Part shown: positions 51,443 through 60,784 of the stretch, piece by piece
How positions within the stretch are numbered: the first letter of the stretch is position 1
Layout: each line of letters starts with the position of its first letter
NCBI RefSeq assembly: GCF_024459955.1
Contig: NZ_JANFXK010000017.1
Span: forward strand, 1 to 64,000
Origin: Anaerovorax odorimutans
Lineage (GTDB): Bacteria; Bacillota; Clostridia; Peptostreptococcales; Anaerovoracaceae
Reading direction: 5' to 3'
DNA: 64,000 bases
Notes under the pieces: generated by a model
Database searches by the model: none
Told to the model about the DNA's origin: nothing
What the model saw: only the letters and a program-made list of their open reading frames with translations
Program-made: the position numbers and the translations under genes

Positions 51443-51799
51443 CTACAGTTTGCTTTTTAAATAGCTGACAATTTCTTCAACATTAGCTTTGTTATTTCCG
51501 GGCTTGGCGACTATATCGGTTGGCAAAAAAGATTTTGACGATATCTTGATTCCTGTTCCGTCTACTGAAGGCTTCAAATGAATGCCAACCGTCTCGCCTT
51601 CCGGCCCTGCTCCTGAGATTTGAAATATATAGTTGACGGGAACGCCTTTTCTCATTTTGAAATCATATTCGCCATGCAAAACTTTTAGTTCCTCGATCCT
51701 CAATTGCAGTTCACAAACATTTTGCAAATCCCAGATAAGATTGGCCACTTCCAGTATTGTCTTATCCGTTGTTAATTTCATAGCGCTTTTTAATCCCAT
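51443..51799 (-). CDS. Uncharacterised 118-residue protein
   Basis: A small soluble protein I do not recognise. It has a helical first half (MKLTTDKTILEVANLIWDLQ) and a beta-rich centre (FQISGAGPEGETVGIHLK). The end KANVEEIVSYLKSKL is helical. The ATG at 51799 has AGGAGG seven bases upstream; the GTG two codons earlier is too close. It follows the AAA/PD-(D/E)XK gene by 31 bases on the same strand and may share its transcript. Confidence 0.65.
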   Translation of the reverse strand: MGLKSAMKLTTDKTILEVANLIWDLQNVCELQLRIEELKVLHGEYDFKMRKGVPVNYIFQISGAGPEGETVGIHLKPSVDGTGIKISSKSFLPTDIVAKPGNNKANVEEIVSYLKSKL

Positions 51800-51830
51800 T
51801 GGCACACCTCCTAAAAAGGTTCCCTTCGCT

Positions 51831-53522
51831 CTACAGCGGCTTTCTCACCAGACATTCCTTCCTGTAAAAGCAGATGCCGTATTTCTGAATGCGGCTGTAG
51901 CCTTCCTCCCGCAGACCGGCCTCGTAATCCTTCTCCTCGATCTGTGCCAGGGCCTGTTGGCAGCATTGCTCCATCTTTTGGAACTTATCCGTCACTTTCA
52001 GCTCCAGTATCACCGCCCCGCCCCGGACAGAGGGCGCCTTTAAGATCAGATCCGACCTGCCAAGGCCGCTCTCCCGGTTGGAATAGACCTGGTACTTCTG
52101 CCAGGTCTTCAATAGACCCGCCAGGAATCCATGATAATAGTTCTCCGCGTAATCATAAAAGCTGATGGTGTCCAGCAGCTGATCGGATAGGAAATTTCCA
52201 ACCCCTTCGCAGTCGCCGTCCTCAATGGCGGTAAAGAGCGGGGTCAAATCCGCTTTTTCAATTTTCTTGTCAAACCAGGTGAGGATAGTATTACGGTAAA
52301 TGGAACGGATTTCCACATTGGGAATAGCAAGCTCCAGATAGCTGACATCGCCCTCCTGTCTTTCTCCCACCTTTTTCAGATACCCAGTAAAATACAGGAA
52401 GTTCCACAGGTTGTCCCTGGATTCATGGATATCCCCGTAGGTGATGTCCTCATGTACCGGCTTCTCAATCGTTTCCCCGGCTATGAGCCGTTCGATCTCC
52501 TGTCTCGTGGCCGGGTCCGCCTCTTCCACCAGTTCCCGGATGATACTGTTTGAGGAGGTGTTGGACCAGTACGGCTTTGGAAACGCATCGTAATCCGCCG
52601 TCGCTGTCTTGACGTAGTTGATGATGCTCCAGGGATTGTAAATCTCAAGATCCCCGAACCGGTATCCGTCATACCATTCCTTTAATTCTTCGTACTTGTC
52701 CCCCAGCTCGTAGTAGGAAAGCATCTCCCTTACTTCTTCCTCCGTAAACCCAAAGCTGGACGCATGCCTCGGACCCAGAATTGAATAAATTTCCAGGTTG
52801 TTCAGTCCGGTGAAAATGCTCTCCCTGCTGATCCGCAGGCATCCCGTGATCACCGCGAACTCCAGGCTGCCATTGGTCTTTAGGGCGGACTCAAACAGGG
52901 AACGGATGAAGTCGATCATTTCATCGTAAAATCCCTTAAAGTAGGCGTTTTCCAAGGGCACATCGTATTCATCGATCAGAATAATCACCTGTTTTTCGTG
53001 GTACCTGGCTAAGCATTTGGATAAAAACTCCAAGGCCTTTGCATATTCAATTCTGTCCGCTCTGCGCTCCATAACTGCCCGGAACCGTTCTTTCTCATCC
53101 TCAGCCAGGCTGTCTCCGTCAAGGATCAATGCATGCCTCCGGTACTCCTTGGCAATCTCATCCTTCAGGCTTTCATAGGCCATCTCAAAATCCGGCTGCT
53201 TGGCGGACTTGAGGGACAGGTCGATTACCGGATACTGCCCCTGCCGGGACATATAGCGCTCCCCGCTGGCCTGTATCTTCATGCCTTCAAAGAGATATCC
53301 ATTGTCAATGGGGTTTCCTTTGCTGTCAAGTTCCAGTTCAAAGAACCGCCGGATCATACTCAAATTCAGTGTCTTTCCGAACCTCCTGGGCCGGGTGAAA
53401 AGGCTCACTTTTGAGGCCTCGTCCAACAAGCTTTTTATCATATGTGTTTTGTCGATATAATAAAAATTCCCATCAACTACTTCCTTAAAATCCTCATACC
53501 CGATGGGGAGCGGCTTGTTCAT
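51831..53522 (-). CDS. AAA-ATPase-like protein with PD-(D/E)XK nuclease domain
   Basis: A 563-residue protein of the widespread family that joins an AAA-ATPase-like domain to a C-terminal PDDEXK_9 nuclease-like domain. It starts LPIGYEDFKEVVDGNFYYIDKT, with FTRPRRFGKTLNLSMI as the P-loop (about 40-55) and VIILIDEYDVPLEN as Walker B (about 180). The C-terminus has SGLGRSDLILKAP and AVILELKV, the D...ExK signature. Such genes occur in many copies in gut anaerobes; a defence or mobile-element role is suspected but unproven. ATG at 53522 is preferred over the 21-residue longer frame. Confidence 0.85.
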   Translation of the reverse strand: MNKPLPIGYEDFKEVVDGNFYYIDKTHMIKSLLDEASKVSLFTRPRRFGKTLNLSMIRRFFELELDSKGNPIDNGYLFEGMKIQASGERYMSRQGQYPVIDLSLKSAKQPDFEMAYESLKDEIAKEYRRHALILDGDSLAEDEKERFRAVMERRADRIEYAKALEFLSKCLARYHEKQVIILIDEYDVPLENAYFKGFYDEMIDFIRSLFESALKTNGSLEFAVITGCLRISRESIFTGLNNLEIYSILGPRHASSFGFTEEEVREMLSYYELGDKYEELKEWYDGYRFGDLEIYNPWSIINYVKTATADYDAFPKPYWSNTSSNSIIRELVEEADPATRQEIERLIAGETIEKPVHEDITYGDIHESRDNLWNFLYFTGYLKKVGERQEGDVSYLELAIPNVEIRSIYRNTILTWFDKKIEKADLTPLFTAIEDGDCEGVGNFLSDQLLDTISFYDYAENYYHGFLAGLLKTWQKYQVYSNRESGLGRSDLILKAPSVRGGAVILELKVTDKFQKMEQCCQQALAQIEEKDYEAGLREEGYSRIQKYGICFYRKECLVRKPL

Positions 53523-53715
53523 GCGATCACCTTCCTTTGTCTCCGTTTGTTTTCTCTTAGTATACGCCAAAACGCCTTTTGTCACAACAGGAAAACACGG
53601 GATTCTCAGGGCTTGCGCACGAAAGACTCAGTTCTCCACAGGAAAAGTGGGCCAAATTGCCCAAGGCAGCCCGGCCCGCTTTCACACAAACATTTCTCTC
53701 CACAGTTTGATCCAT

Positions 53716-54687
53716 CTAGTACCAATCGTGCTTCTCGTTTCGATCAAGCGCGTTTATACGCTCCATCTCACCCTTGGTCAGCGCAAAATCAAACAGCTCC
53801 GTGTTTTCCTGAATATGATCCGGATTGCTCGATCCGGGAATTACCACTACGCCCTTTTGCAGATTCCAGCGGAGGATTACTTGCGCCGATGACTTGCCAT
53901 GAGCCTCTGCTATTTGAGAAATCACTTCATTTCCGAGAAGCTCTGCCGTATGGCCCCTGCCGCCGAGGGGATACCAGCCCTGCACTACGATGCCCAGGCT
54001 GTGAATATACTCGATCACCTGGTTTTCCTGATAATAGGGATGAATCTCATTCTGTACCAAGGCAGGTATAATAGAAACCTGCGGTAAGAACTCCTTCAAT
54101 TCTTTAATGTACCAGTTGGACAATCCGATAGAACGGATTTTTCCCTCTGTCACCGCCTTCTCCATTGCGTGGTACGCCTCTACATCCCCTTCGCCCGGAT
54201 GATGCAGCAGCATCAGGTCAATATATTCAATATCCAGCTTTTCCAACGCTTCATCAATAGCGGCTTCCGGAGCATCGAACTGACTTGGGTAAATTTTTGT
54301 GGTAACAAAGATTTCTTCCCGGGGAATGCCAGAGGCTCTGACTGCCTCGCCGACACTTTTTTCGTTATGGTACATATATGCGGTATCAATCAAGCGGACA
54401 CCGCTGTCCAGTGCCGCTGATACGGAATCCTTACACACCTCATCTTCAAGACTGTAAGTACCGATGCCGTAAATCGGCATTTCATAGCCGCTGTTTAACG
54501 TTACAGTTCGGGTTTTAAAATTAAAGGGGCGCTCCGTCGGGGCCGCTCCATTTGAGGCGGCATTCTCCACTGCTTGCGGCTTAGTTGTTTCAGATGGAGC
54601 GGCGTCATTTCCGGATGTGCCTGCACCACATCCACACAGGCTGAATATTAAAACCAAAGAAAATATTATCGCAATTCTTCTTTTCAT
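53716..54687 (-). CDS. Lipoprotein aldo/keto reductase
   Basis: A 323-residue aldo/keto reductase carried on a lipoprotein signal: MKRRIAIIFSLVLIFSLCGC, lipobox LCGC, then a polar linker to about residue 55. The barrel has LNSGYEMPIYGIGTYSL, VRLIDTAYMYHNEK and LDLMLLHHPGEG-like IDLMLLHH. Most of these reductases are cytosolic, so an extracytoplasmic, membrane-tethered form is unusual. NADPH would not be available there unless the protein stays inside or uses another donor. It is last in the operon 56470 to 53716, 20 bases after the flavodoxin-like gene. Confidence 0.87.
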   Translation of the reverse strand: MKRRIAIIFSLVLIFSLCGCGAGTSGNDAAPSETTKPQAVENAASNGAAPTERPFNFKTRTVTLNSGYEMPIYGIGTYSLEDEVCKDSVSAALDSGVRLIDTAYMYHNEKSVGEAVRASGIPREEIFVTTKIYPSQFDAPEAAIDEALEKLDIEYIDLMLLHHPGEGDVEAYHAMEKAVTEGKIRSIGLSNWYIKELKEFLPQVSIIPALVQNEIHPYYQENQVIEYIHSLGIVVQGWYPLGGRGHTAELLGNEVISQIAEAHGKSSAQVILRWNLQKGVVVIPGSSNPDHIQENTELFDFALTKGEMERINALDRNEKHDWY

Positions 54688-54707
54688 TTGTGTACCTCTT
54701 TGTAGCG

Positions 54708-55238
54708 CTATTTCAAAGAAGCTCCGAAAACTCTAAGTTCTCCCAGCTTTTCCGGCGAACCGTTTTCTGCTCCATGGGCCGTGAAGACTCCCATGTTCTC
54801 CAACCCCAGGTAATCTAAAAAATCGCCCTGGAACGAGAACAGCGCCCCGTCGTACATATCCGCATCTCCTGAGCTTAAAATCATGGCTGCTTTCTTTAGG
54901 CGGGCGGGTTTCACGGGATAGGCCGCAGAATAAAAGCGGTCGATCGCGCATTTTAACTGCCCGGATATTCCATGATAGTAAATGGGCGATGCAATCACCA
55001 ACATATCGGCCTCACCCAGCAGCTTGTAAACTTCCTGCATATCATCCTTTTGAATGCAGGCGCCGCCGCCTTTTGTATGACAGTACTCGCATCCCCGGCA
55101 GCCTCCGATCCGCTTTTGGCAAATATCCACAACATCCACCTGATGCCCGGAGGATACCGCGCCTTCAGAAAAAGCGTTCACCATTTGCTTTGTGTTTCCG
55201 TTTGTTCGAGGACTGCCGTTCAATACCAAAATTCGCAT
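54708..55238 (-). CDS. Flavodoxin-fold NAD(P)H-dependent FMN oxidoreductase
   Basis: A 176-residue flavodoxin-fold protein. It has MRILVLNGSPRTNGNTKQM (FMN phosphate loop), GGCRGCEYCHTKGGGAC (cysteine region) and SPIYYHGISGQLK (isoalloxazine loop). It resembles the 42285-42833 protein in layout but not in sequence detail. GGGAG precedes the ATG. It lies 20 bases after the hydrolase gene and 20 bases before the aldo/keto reductase gene, so these enzymes likely act together on one substrate, for example a quinone or other xenobiotic. Confidence 0.88.
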   Translation of the reverse strand: MRILVLNGSPRTNGNTKQMVNAFSEGAVSSGHQVDVVDICQKRIGGCRGCEYCHTKGGGACIQKDDMQEVYKLLGEADMLVIASPIYYHGISGQLKCAIDRFYSAAYPVKPARLKKAAMILSSGDADMYDGALFSFQGDFLDYLGLENMGVFTAHGAENGSPEKLGELRVFGASLK

Positions 55239-55258
55239 AAATCGCTCTCCCTTTCTTT

Positions 55259-56215
55259 TTATTTCAGCTTTTCCGCAAAGAAGTTTTCCATCTTATCAAA
55301 GGGGATCTTGTCTTTCCGATCATACAAGTCTGTGTGGACCGTGTCCGCAAGAATCAGAAGTTCCTTATTATCGCCTTTCAGTTTCTTAAACGCGTCCCGG
55401 CTGAAATAGCAGGAATGAGCATCCTCTCCGTGGATCATAAGAACCGCGCTGCGGACCTCATCGCTGTAGCCCAAAATCGGCATATTGATAAAGGACAGCG
55501 CGGAGGTGGTATTCCAGCCTTCATTTGAATTTAAGGAACGCTCACTATAGCCCCTTTCCGTCTTATAGTAATCGTGATAGTCCCTTAGATAAAATGGTGC
55601 GTCTTCGGGAAGCGGATCCACTACGCCGCCCGCTCTGGCAAATGCACCGCTTTTATAATCTTCGGTGCGCTGGGCGTTCAACGTTTTTTTCAATTCATAT
55701 CTGGCCTCCGCATCCATCGCGTCGAAATAGCCATTGGCATTGACCCGGCTCATATCGTACATGGTGGAAGTAACCGTAGCCTTGATCCGGGTGTCCATGG
55801 CCGCCGCATTGAGGCCCATGCCGCCAAATCCGCAAATTCCGATGATTCCAATGCTTTCAGGATCAACATCTTCTAAAGTGGAAAGAAAGTCTACGGCCGC
55901 CGAAAAATCCTCTGTGTTGATATCCGGTGAAGCAACGTTCCGAACATCCCCGCCGCTTTCACCGATAAAAGACGGATCAAAGGCCATGGCGATGAACCCT
56001 CTGGATGCCATTTCATCCGCATAAAGCCCGGACGCCTGTTCTTTTACCGCACCAAAGGGCCCGCATACTGCGATTGCCGCAATCTTTCCTTCCGCATGCT
56101 TGGGCGTATAAAGGTCGCCTGCCAGATCAATGCCGTAACGATTGCGGAACCGCACTGATCTCCTGTTTACATTTTCACTGAGTTTAAACGTATATCCATC
56201 ATAAGCTGCTTTCAT
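55259..56215 (-). CDS. Alpha/beta hydrolase with cysteine nucleophile
   Basis: A 318-residue alpha/beta hydrolase of the dienelactone-hydrolase-like group. The nucleophile elbow reads GICGFGG, so Cys128 stands where most family members have Ser. The likely oxyanion region is VCGPFGAVKEQ. The acid/base residues are D in VLMIHGED and H in ILADTVHTDLY. It could hydrolyse a lactone or ester. AAGGAGG precedes the ATG. It lies between the 78-residue gene and the flavodoxin-like gene. Confidence 0.85.
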   Translation of the reverse strand: MKAAYDGYTFKLSENVNRRSVRFRNRYGIDLAGDLYTPKHAEGKIAAIAVCGPFGAVKEQASGLYADEMASRGFIAMAFDPSFIGESGGDVRNVASPDINTEDFSAAVDFLSTLEDVDPESIGIIGICGFGGMGLNAAAMDTRIKATVTSTMYDMSRVNANGYFDAMDAEARYELKKTLNAQRTEDYKSGAFARAGGVVDPLPEDAPFYLRDYHDYYKTERGYSERSLNSNEGWNTTSALSFINMPILGYSDEVRSAVLMIHGEDAHSCYFSRDAFKKLKGDNKELLILADTVHTDLYDRKDKIPFDKMENFFAEKLK

Positions 56216-56233
56216 ATCAAATCCTCCTTGTTT

Positions 56234-56470
56234 TCAAATGATAGCTCCATGTTCAATCTGATAGATCAGAAAGTCCAGACAATCGATTCGATCCTGGTTT
56301 TTGTGAACCCTTTCCAGTAAGGTACGCTTTTGATTTGCCAGCAAAGAAAGTAACTGCTCTTGCTGTTTTTCCTCTGCCAGAGAAACACATTGGCCGATTG
56401 TCTGAGTGTCGCACCCGGCATCTTGCAGGTTTTGAAGCAAAATACCTTTTTTATCCGATGCTTCCGCCAT
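56234..56470 (-). CDS. Small helical protein, first gene of flavodoxin/hydrolase operon
   Basis: A 78-residue soluble protein, starting MAEASDKKGILLQNLQDAG and containing ERVHKNQDRIDCLDFLIYQIEHG. It is helical and resembles the C-terminal coiled part of MerR-type regulators, although no DNA-binding domain is present. I do not assign a function. ATG at 56470 has GGAGG seven bases upstream; the open frame continues upstream but without support. A promoter lies directly before it. Confidence 0.7.
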   Translation of the reverse strand: MAEASDKKGILLQNLQDAGCDTQTIGQCVSLAEEKQQEQLLSLLANQKRTLLERVHKNQDRIDCLDFLIYQIEHGAII

Positions 56471-56491
56471 ACTCTCACCTCCGATGATTTC

Positions 56492-56521
56492 ATTATAAAG
56501 GCGCCTCGAGAAATTATCCAA
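56492..56521 (-). promoter_or_regulatory. Promoter of the 56470-53716 operon
   Basis: On the minus strand TTGGAT (56516-56521), 18 bases, TATAAT (56492-56497), about 25 bases before the start codon. The divergent LysR gene is a candidate regulator. Confidence 0.7.
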
Positions 56522-56719
56522 TACCCATTTCTTATTTCCTGTTATGCTTGTGTCGAATAACAGGATGTATCTCATAAACAGCATTATTTTCAAGCCAGGT
56601 TGAGTTTCCTGCGCCCTGCTGGTTTGTACAAGAATTATTTTCCAGACCTCTGCGGGAGTGCTTCCCTCTGCCATGTACCTCGGAAGTCCCGGTTCCTCTG
56701 CCGGCTCTGACCAATAATA

Positions 56720-56967
56720 AAAGCCTTTTTAAGTAATGTTCATAATTTGTTCAACACCGGATTTATTTTGGTGTCGTTGTTGATGTATTTTCAAGGTTTG
56801 CAGCCTCTGCTCCTGTTCAAGGCCGCATATTGATCCAGTTTTTGTGCTTGCATGCTCTGTTATCCTTGAAAAAAGGTCAACAAGCGTTTAATTTTTCGCT
56901 ATATGTTGATAAAAATTGCAATTTGCCTTTTTGAGGGCCGTTTTTCATATGTCTCAATTCTTGCGGC
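56720..56967 (+). repeat. Intergenic repeat R1
   Basis: About 248 bp matching 62428-62675 in the same orientation and 9225-9434 inverted. Shared blocks are GCCTCTGCTCCTGTTCAA, CCGCATATTGATC and CCTTGAAAAAAGGTCAACAA. No gene is credible between 56471 and 57051. Confidence 0.85.
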
Positions 56968-57051
56968 GCAGCACACTATACTGGCCGCAAATAACATCTC
57001 ATGATATAATAGGCCCGAACAAATAAACGAGCATAGTTGGGGGGGGATTTG

Positions 57052-57936
57052 ATGGAAATTCGTGTGTTGCGCTACTTTTTGGAAATTGCAAGGGAAGAGA
57101 ATATGACGCGGGCGGCCGAACGCCTTCATATCTCCCAGCCTTCCTTGTCCCGGCAGATGAAGGAATTGGAAGCGGAGCTGGGGAAAAAATTGTTTACCCG
57201 CAGCAGCTATAGCATCCACTTGACCGATGAGGGGATGCTGCTGCGCAAAAGAGCCGAGGATCTGCTGTCCATGGCGGATAAAATAACCAATGAGTTTCGG
57301 ACCATGGATGATATTACAGGCGGAGATATTTATATCGGCTGCGCGGAATCCTATTTAATTAAATATCTTGCAGCGGCTGTACGGCAGTTGAATCAACGTT
57401 ATCCGAGCATCCATTATCACATTATCAGCGGCGACACCGCAATTGTGGCTGAACGCCTCGATCGCGGGTTGTCCGACATGGCATTTATTGTCGAGCCCCC
57501 GGATCTGTCCAAATATAATTATCTGGAGATACCGGAGCGGGATACCTGGGGTGTTCTCATGCGCAAGGACTGTCCCCTGGCTCAGAAATCGGCCATCAAG
57601 CTGGAGGATTTAATCCCTTATCCGATTTTCTGCTCCGAACAATCCGCAAAAGCGGATTTGCCCCGATGGTGCGGCGAGAAAGTGGACCAGCTCCATATCA
57701 TGGCTACCTTCAACCTTACCAACAACGGGGCCGTGTTTGTAAGGGAAGGGCTCGGCCTTGAGCTTACCTTTGACAAGCTGATTGAAACCACGCCTGACAG
57801 CGCTCTTTGTTTTCGCCCCATCGAACCCAAACTGCAAACAAAAATGTATGTCATCTGGAAAAAATATCAGGTGTTCACACCTGTAGCACAGCTTTTATTG
57901 GACGAGCTGAAACGAATTATAAAAGGGAGCGAGTGA
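57052..57936 (+). CDS. LysR-family transcriptional regulator
   Basis: A 294-residue regulator. The N-terminal winged helix has MEIRVLRYFLEIAREENMTRAA followed by LHISQPSLSRQMKELEAELG, the typical LysR recognition motif. The effector-binding domain follows (IYIGCAESYLIKYLAAAVRQL, SGDTAIVAERL). ATG at 57052 is preceded by a GGGGGGG run eight bases away; the GTG-like start five codons earlier is not supported. It is divergent from the flavodoxin/hydrolase operon and is the likely controller. Repeat R1 lies between them. Confidence 0.93.
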   Translation: MEIRVLRYFLEIAREENMTRAAERLHISQPSLSRQMKELEAELGKKLFTRSSYSIHLTDEGMLLRKRAEDLLSMADKITNEFRTMDDITGGDIYIGCAESYLIKYLAAAVRQLNQRYPSIHYHIISGDTAIVAERLDRGLSDMAFIVEPPDLSKYNYLEIPERDTWGVLMRKDCPLAQKSAIKLEDLIPYPIFCSEQSAKADLPRWCGEKVDQLHIMATFNLTNNGAVFVREGLGLELTFDKLIETTPDSALCFRPIEPKLQTKMYVIWKKYQVFTPVAQLLLDELKRIIKGSE

Positions 57937-57940
57937 TGGG

Positions 57941-57980
57941 AAACCCTGTAATACTAATGGTCTAGCGATTACAGGGTTTT
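57941..57980. terminator. Bidirectional terminator
   Basis: AAACCCTGTAAT and ATTACAGGGTTT form a perfect 12-bp stem with T-rich flanks. It ends the LysR gene (+) and probably the aminopeptidase gene (-). Confidence 0.85.
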
Positions 57981-57989
57981 ACATCTTTT

Positions 57990-59114
57990 TTATTTGATTT
58001 TTCCGTGCTTTTTCAATATCTCCACCACTTGCTCCTGCGGCATGGCATAAATCTTATTGTAGTCCATACCTTCCATAGTCTCTGCGGCGCATAATGCATT
58101 CAAAATGGCCTCTTCCACCGCATCAGCCACCGCTTTGTAAATAGGATCCATCATGAAATCGCCAAGGATTTTCGCACTGGAAGTAGTGTGGGTAAACGAA
58201 TTTTCATTTGCTGTAGAAAACGCAACGAAAATATCTCCTGACCCGTTTTCATATCCTGATCCCAATCGCCCGATCCCGATTGGAACTCTCTTACACATTT
58301 TAGAAAGCTGAATTGGATTTACCGGAGCATCTGTTGCCAGTACCACAATGATCGAACCAGTTCCCGGCTTTGGTACTATGGAGCGGTAAACAGGATCAAC
58401 GCCTGTTATTGCCTCTCCCAGTGGAACGCCTCCTATTGTAAACCATTTCCGGGCGCCATGGTTTGCCTGAACCAAAACACCAACCGTATATCCGCCATCT
58501 TTTTCATCCAATTTTCTGGATGCGGTTCCCGTTCCCCCTTTAAATTCATGACACACCATGCCAGTGCCTCCGCCTACATTACCTTCTGCGATCGCACCTC
58601 CATGAGCAGTTTCCAGAGCTTCCCGCACATGTTCTTCCTTAACATGAAAGCCATTGGTATCATTGAGAAGACCGTCATAGGTCTCGCCTACTACTGGATA
58701 GAAATAACCGGAACCTTCTATTTCACGCCCTTGAAAAACCAGCGGATGATAGAACTTGTTTTCCAGCATCCATTTCGTCGTAGAGTCACGGACGATTCCC
58801 ACACTATTGGTGTTTGTAATCATGATTGGCCCGTGAATGAACCCTGAATCGTCCATCCAGTGGGTCCCTGTAAGTTCACCATTACCATTTAAATCATGCC
58901 GCCCTGCATATACCACACTTCGCTGTCTTCCCCTCGGGAGAATTGCCGTCACACCAGTCCTGGCAAAAGCCGATCCCATTCCTTTGTAATCTTCAGGGGC
59001 ACCCTTTATGATGGTGCTGTAGCCTACCTCTACGCCCTCCACATCCGTAATCGCATTGTATCTGCCTGTTTCTCCATAAAATTCAAGTCCCAATTCTCTT
59101 GCTCTTTTTTTCAT
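57990..59114 (-). CDS. DmpA/BapA-type aminopeptidase (P1 family)
   Basis: A 374-residue N-terminal-nucleophile hydrolase of the DmpA family (S58). These enzymes are made as one chain that cleaves itself before a serine, giving alpha and beta chains, and they release N-terminal D- or beta-amino acids from peptides. NAITDVEGVEVGYSTI is the family start, ITNTNSVGIVRD and EGNVGGGTGMVCHEFKGG are conserved, and the cleavage/nucleophile serine is likely in GTGTASRKL. Residues DGLLNDTNG also match. ATG at 59114 has GGAGG eight bases upstream, and the ATG five codons earlier lacks one. It is 19 bases after the transporter gene and is under the sigma-54 promoter at 60604. Confidence 0.9.
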   Translation of the reverse strand: MKKRARELGLEFYGETGRYNAITDVEGVEVGYSTIIKGAPEDYKGMGSAFARTGVTAILPRGRQRSVVYAGRHDLNGNGELTGTHWMDDSGFIHGPIMITNTNSVGIVRDSTTKWMLENKFYHPLVFQGREIEGSGYFYPVVGETYDGLLNDTNGFHVKEEHVREALETAHGGAIAEGNVGGGTGMVCHEFKGGTGTASRKLDEKDGGYTVGVLVQANHGARKWFTIGGVPLGEAITGVDPVYRSIVPKPGTGSIIVVLATDAPVNPIQLSKMCKRVPIGIGRLGSGYENGSGDIFVAFSTANENSFTHTTSSAKILGDFMMDPIYKAVADAVEEAILNALCAAETMEGMDYNKIYAMPQEQVVEILKKHGKIK

Positions 59115-59133
59115 TATAATATCCTCCATTGTC

Positions 59134-60540
59134 TTAGCGTCTGATTAACTTTTCAAAACCTGCTTCGCTATAATCGCCACCCGCTTTCTTTTGCTTTAAA
59201 GCTGCCTTAAGCGCCTGATGGCGCGCTCTTGTAACTGGATACAGAATTGCGAGAAGCCCGGCGCACACGCCTAAGATTCCCGGGAACCATGTATTGGCAG
59301 AAATAATTGTTTTTGCTGCGCTGGTTTCCTGTCCGGAAATTCCATAGCCTCCAAGCTGCAGGAATATGCCTAGCATCTGCATGGAAATAGCTGTCCCGCA
59401 TTTCTGTATTAAATCCATGAGCCCTGCCATTGCGCCGACCCTGCCTTCACCATTAACATACTCATCCAGTTCACTAAGATCATACATAAGGGAAAAATAG
59501 ACTGTGAAAAAAGTTGTATTTCCAAAGGTAAACAGAAACGCCATAACGATTGCCCAAGTCAAGGATTTTACCCCCACGATGCCAAAGACACAAAGTGCGA
59601 TTCCACTAAAAAGCATAGCGAAAACATATACATATTTTTTATCAAACTTTTTTCCCAGGCCGTTTATTATCGGGGTCCATGCTACTGAAAACAATCCGAT
59701 ACAAACAAAATATACAGACTGTTCTCCTGTCTCTGCATGAAAATTATTTGTCAGCATGTATACGGCTCCGCCGCTGGCTATTGATGAAGTCATGGCCCAA
59801 AACAACACCGTAATCCCTAAAAATCGGACTGGCCGCAGCTTTAAAACTTCCCAATAAGATTGAATCGGGTTTTTTCGTTTTTCCGCATCCTCAATATGCT
59901 TCTTTGGTTCTTTTCCCCTTGTAGCCAAAACGCAGCCGGACATGCCCAACATAATAATAATGCTGAACAGCGCCCCTACAGTTCTCCATCCTTGTACAGC
60001 CGTTCCACCCATATGTCCTCCCACAAAGCCTACGATCATCGGCGGCACGGCCAGAGCAAGGATCAAAAGCATATAGCCAACTGCGCTTCCCCAAGCTCTC
60101 ACGCTGGTTCGCTCTTCAAAACCTGTCGTCAACTCGCCGCCCAAGGCAAAGAATGGAATCACAAAAGTCGTATAGCAAGTGTAATAAGCCATTGCCACAA
60201 CGATGAAATACACAAACTTCCACTCCTGTGGCAGATCCAGGTCGCTGAAAATCAAAAACATGCAGACTCCATACGGTATGATCGTTTTAGCCATAAAGGA
60301 ACGGCGTCTCCCATACCGGCTTTTGCTGTTATCGGATAAATAGCCCACCACAGGATCTAAAACCGCATTCCATAATACTGCTATGGAAGACACCATCCCG
60401 GCTTTCACCGGAGAAATCCCCGCAATATCGGTAAGGAAAAACAGGAAATAGAAATTAAAAATATTGAGCGGTATCGTATCCCCAAAAGCTCCGATTGCAT
60501 ATCCAAGCTTAGTTCGAATTGATAGTTTTTTCTCGGCCAT
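59134..60540 (-). CDS. GPH-type cation symporter (MFS superfamily)
   Basis: A 468-residue transporter with 12 membrane segments of the glycoside-pentoside-hexuronide:cation symporter family. It begins LSIRTKLGYAIGAFGDTIPLNIFNFYFLFFLTDIAG and has WNAVLDPVVGYLSDNSKSRYGRRRSFM, the diagnostic loop. Despite the family name, its neighbour is a peptidase, so the substrate may be a beta- or D-peptide or similar; this is inference. AAGGAG precedes the ATG. It is the first gene of a two-gene sigma-54 operon. Confidence 0.9.
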   Translation of the reverse strand: MAEKKLSIRTKLGYAIGAFGDTIPLNIFNFYFLFFLTDIAGISPVKAGMVSSIAVLWNAVLDPVVGYLSDNSKSRYGRRRSFMAKTIIPYGVCMFLIFSDLDLPQEWKFVYFIVVAMAYYTCYTTFVIPFFALGGELTTGFEERTSVRAWGSAVGYMLLILALAVPPMIVGFVGGHMGGTAVQGWRTVGALFSIIIMLGMSGCVLATRGKEPKKHIEDAEKRKNPIQSYWEVLKLRPVRFLGITVLFWAMTSSIASGGAVYMLTNNFHAETGEQSVYFVCIGLFSVAWTPIINGLGKKFDKKYVYVFAMLFSGIALCVFGIVGVKSLTWAIVMAFLFTFGNTTFFTVYFSLMYDLSELDEYVNGEGRVGAMAGLMDLIQKCGTAISMQMLGIFLQLGGYGISGQETSAAKTIISANTWFPGILGVCAGLLAILYPVTRARHQALKAALKQKKAGGDYSEAGFEKLIRR

Positions 60541-60603
60541 AGAAATTACTCCTTCCTACTTGCTTCATAACGAATGATTTGCGCAAATACTAACTATGTA
60601 TAA

Positions 60604-60620
60604 CGCAACTACCATGCCAA
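60604..60620 (-). promoter_or_regulatory. Sigma-54 promoter of transporter/aminopeptidase operon
   Basis: On the minus strand TTGGCATGGTAGTTGCG has GG and GC ten bases apart and is very close to consensus. Transcription would start near 60593, about 53 bases before the transporter ATG. The sigma-54 activator gene is directly upstream. Confidence 0.85.
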
Positions 60621-60687
60621 CCGATACAGTCTAAAAAATACGAAAATTCGCTGTTTTTCAGGCCTTTTCCGCACTTTATCATTACAT

Positions 60688-60721
60688 TTAAAAAGAAGTG
60701 TATAATAATCTATACACTTCT
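60688..60721 (-). terminator. Terminator of the PAS-AAA-Fis gene, or activator site
   Basis: AGAAGTGTATA (60694-60704) and TATACACTTCT (60711-60721) form a perfect 11-bp inverted repeat, followed on the minus strand by TTTTTAAA. It lies about 75 bases upstream of the sigma-54 promoter and so might also bind the activator. Confidence 0.65.
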
Positions 60722-60784
60722 CAAATTCAATATTTCGGCACTTTTCACCATAAATGTCCAGCAAATTATACGCCGTCCAATTGT

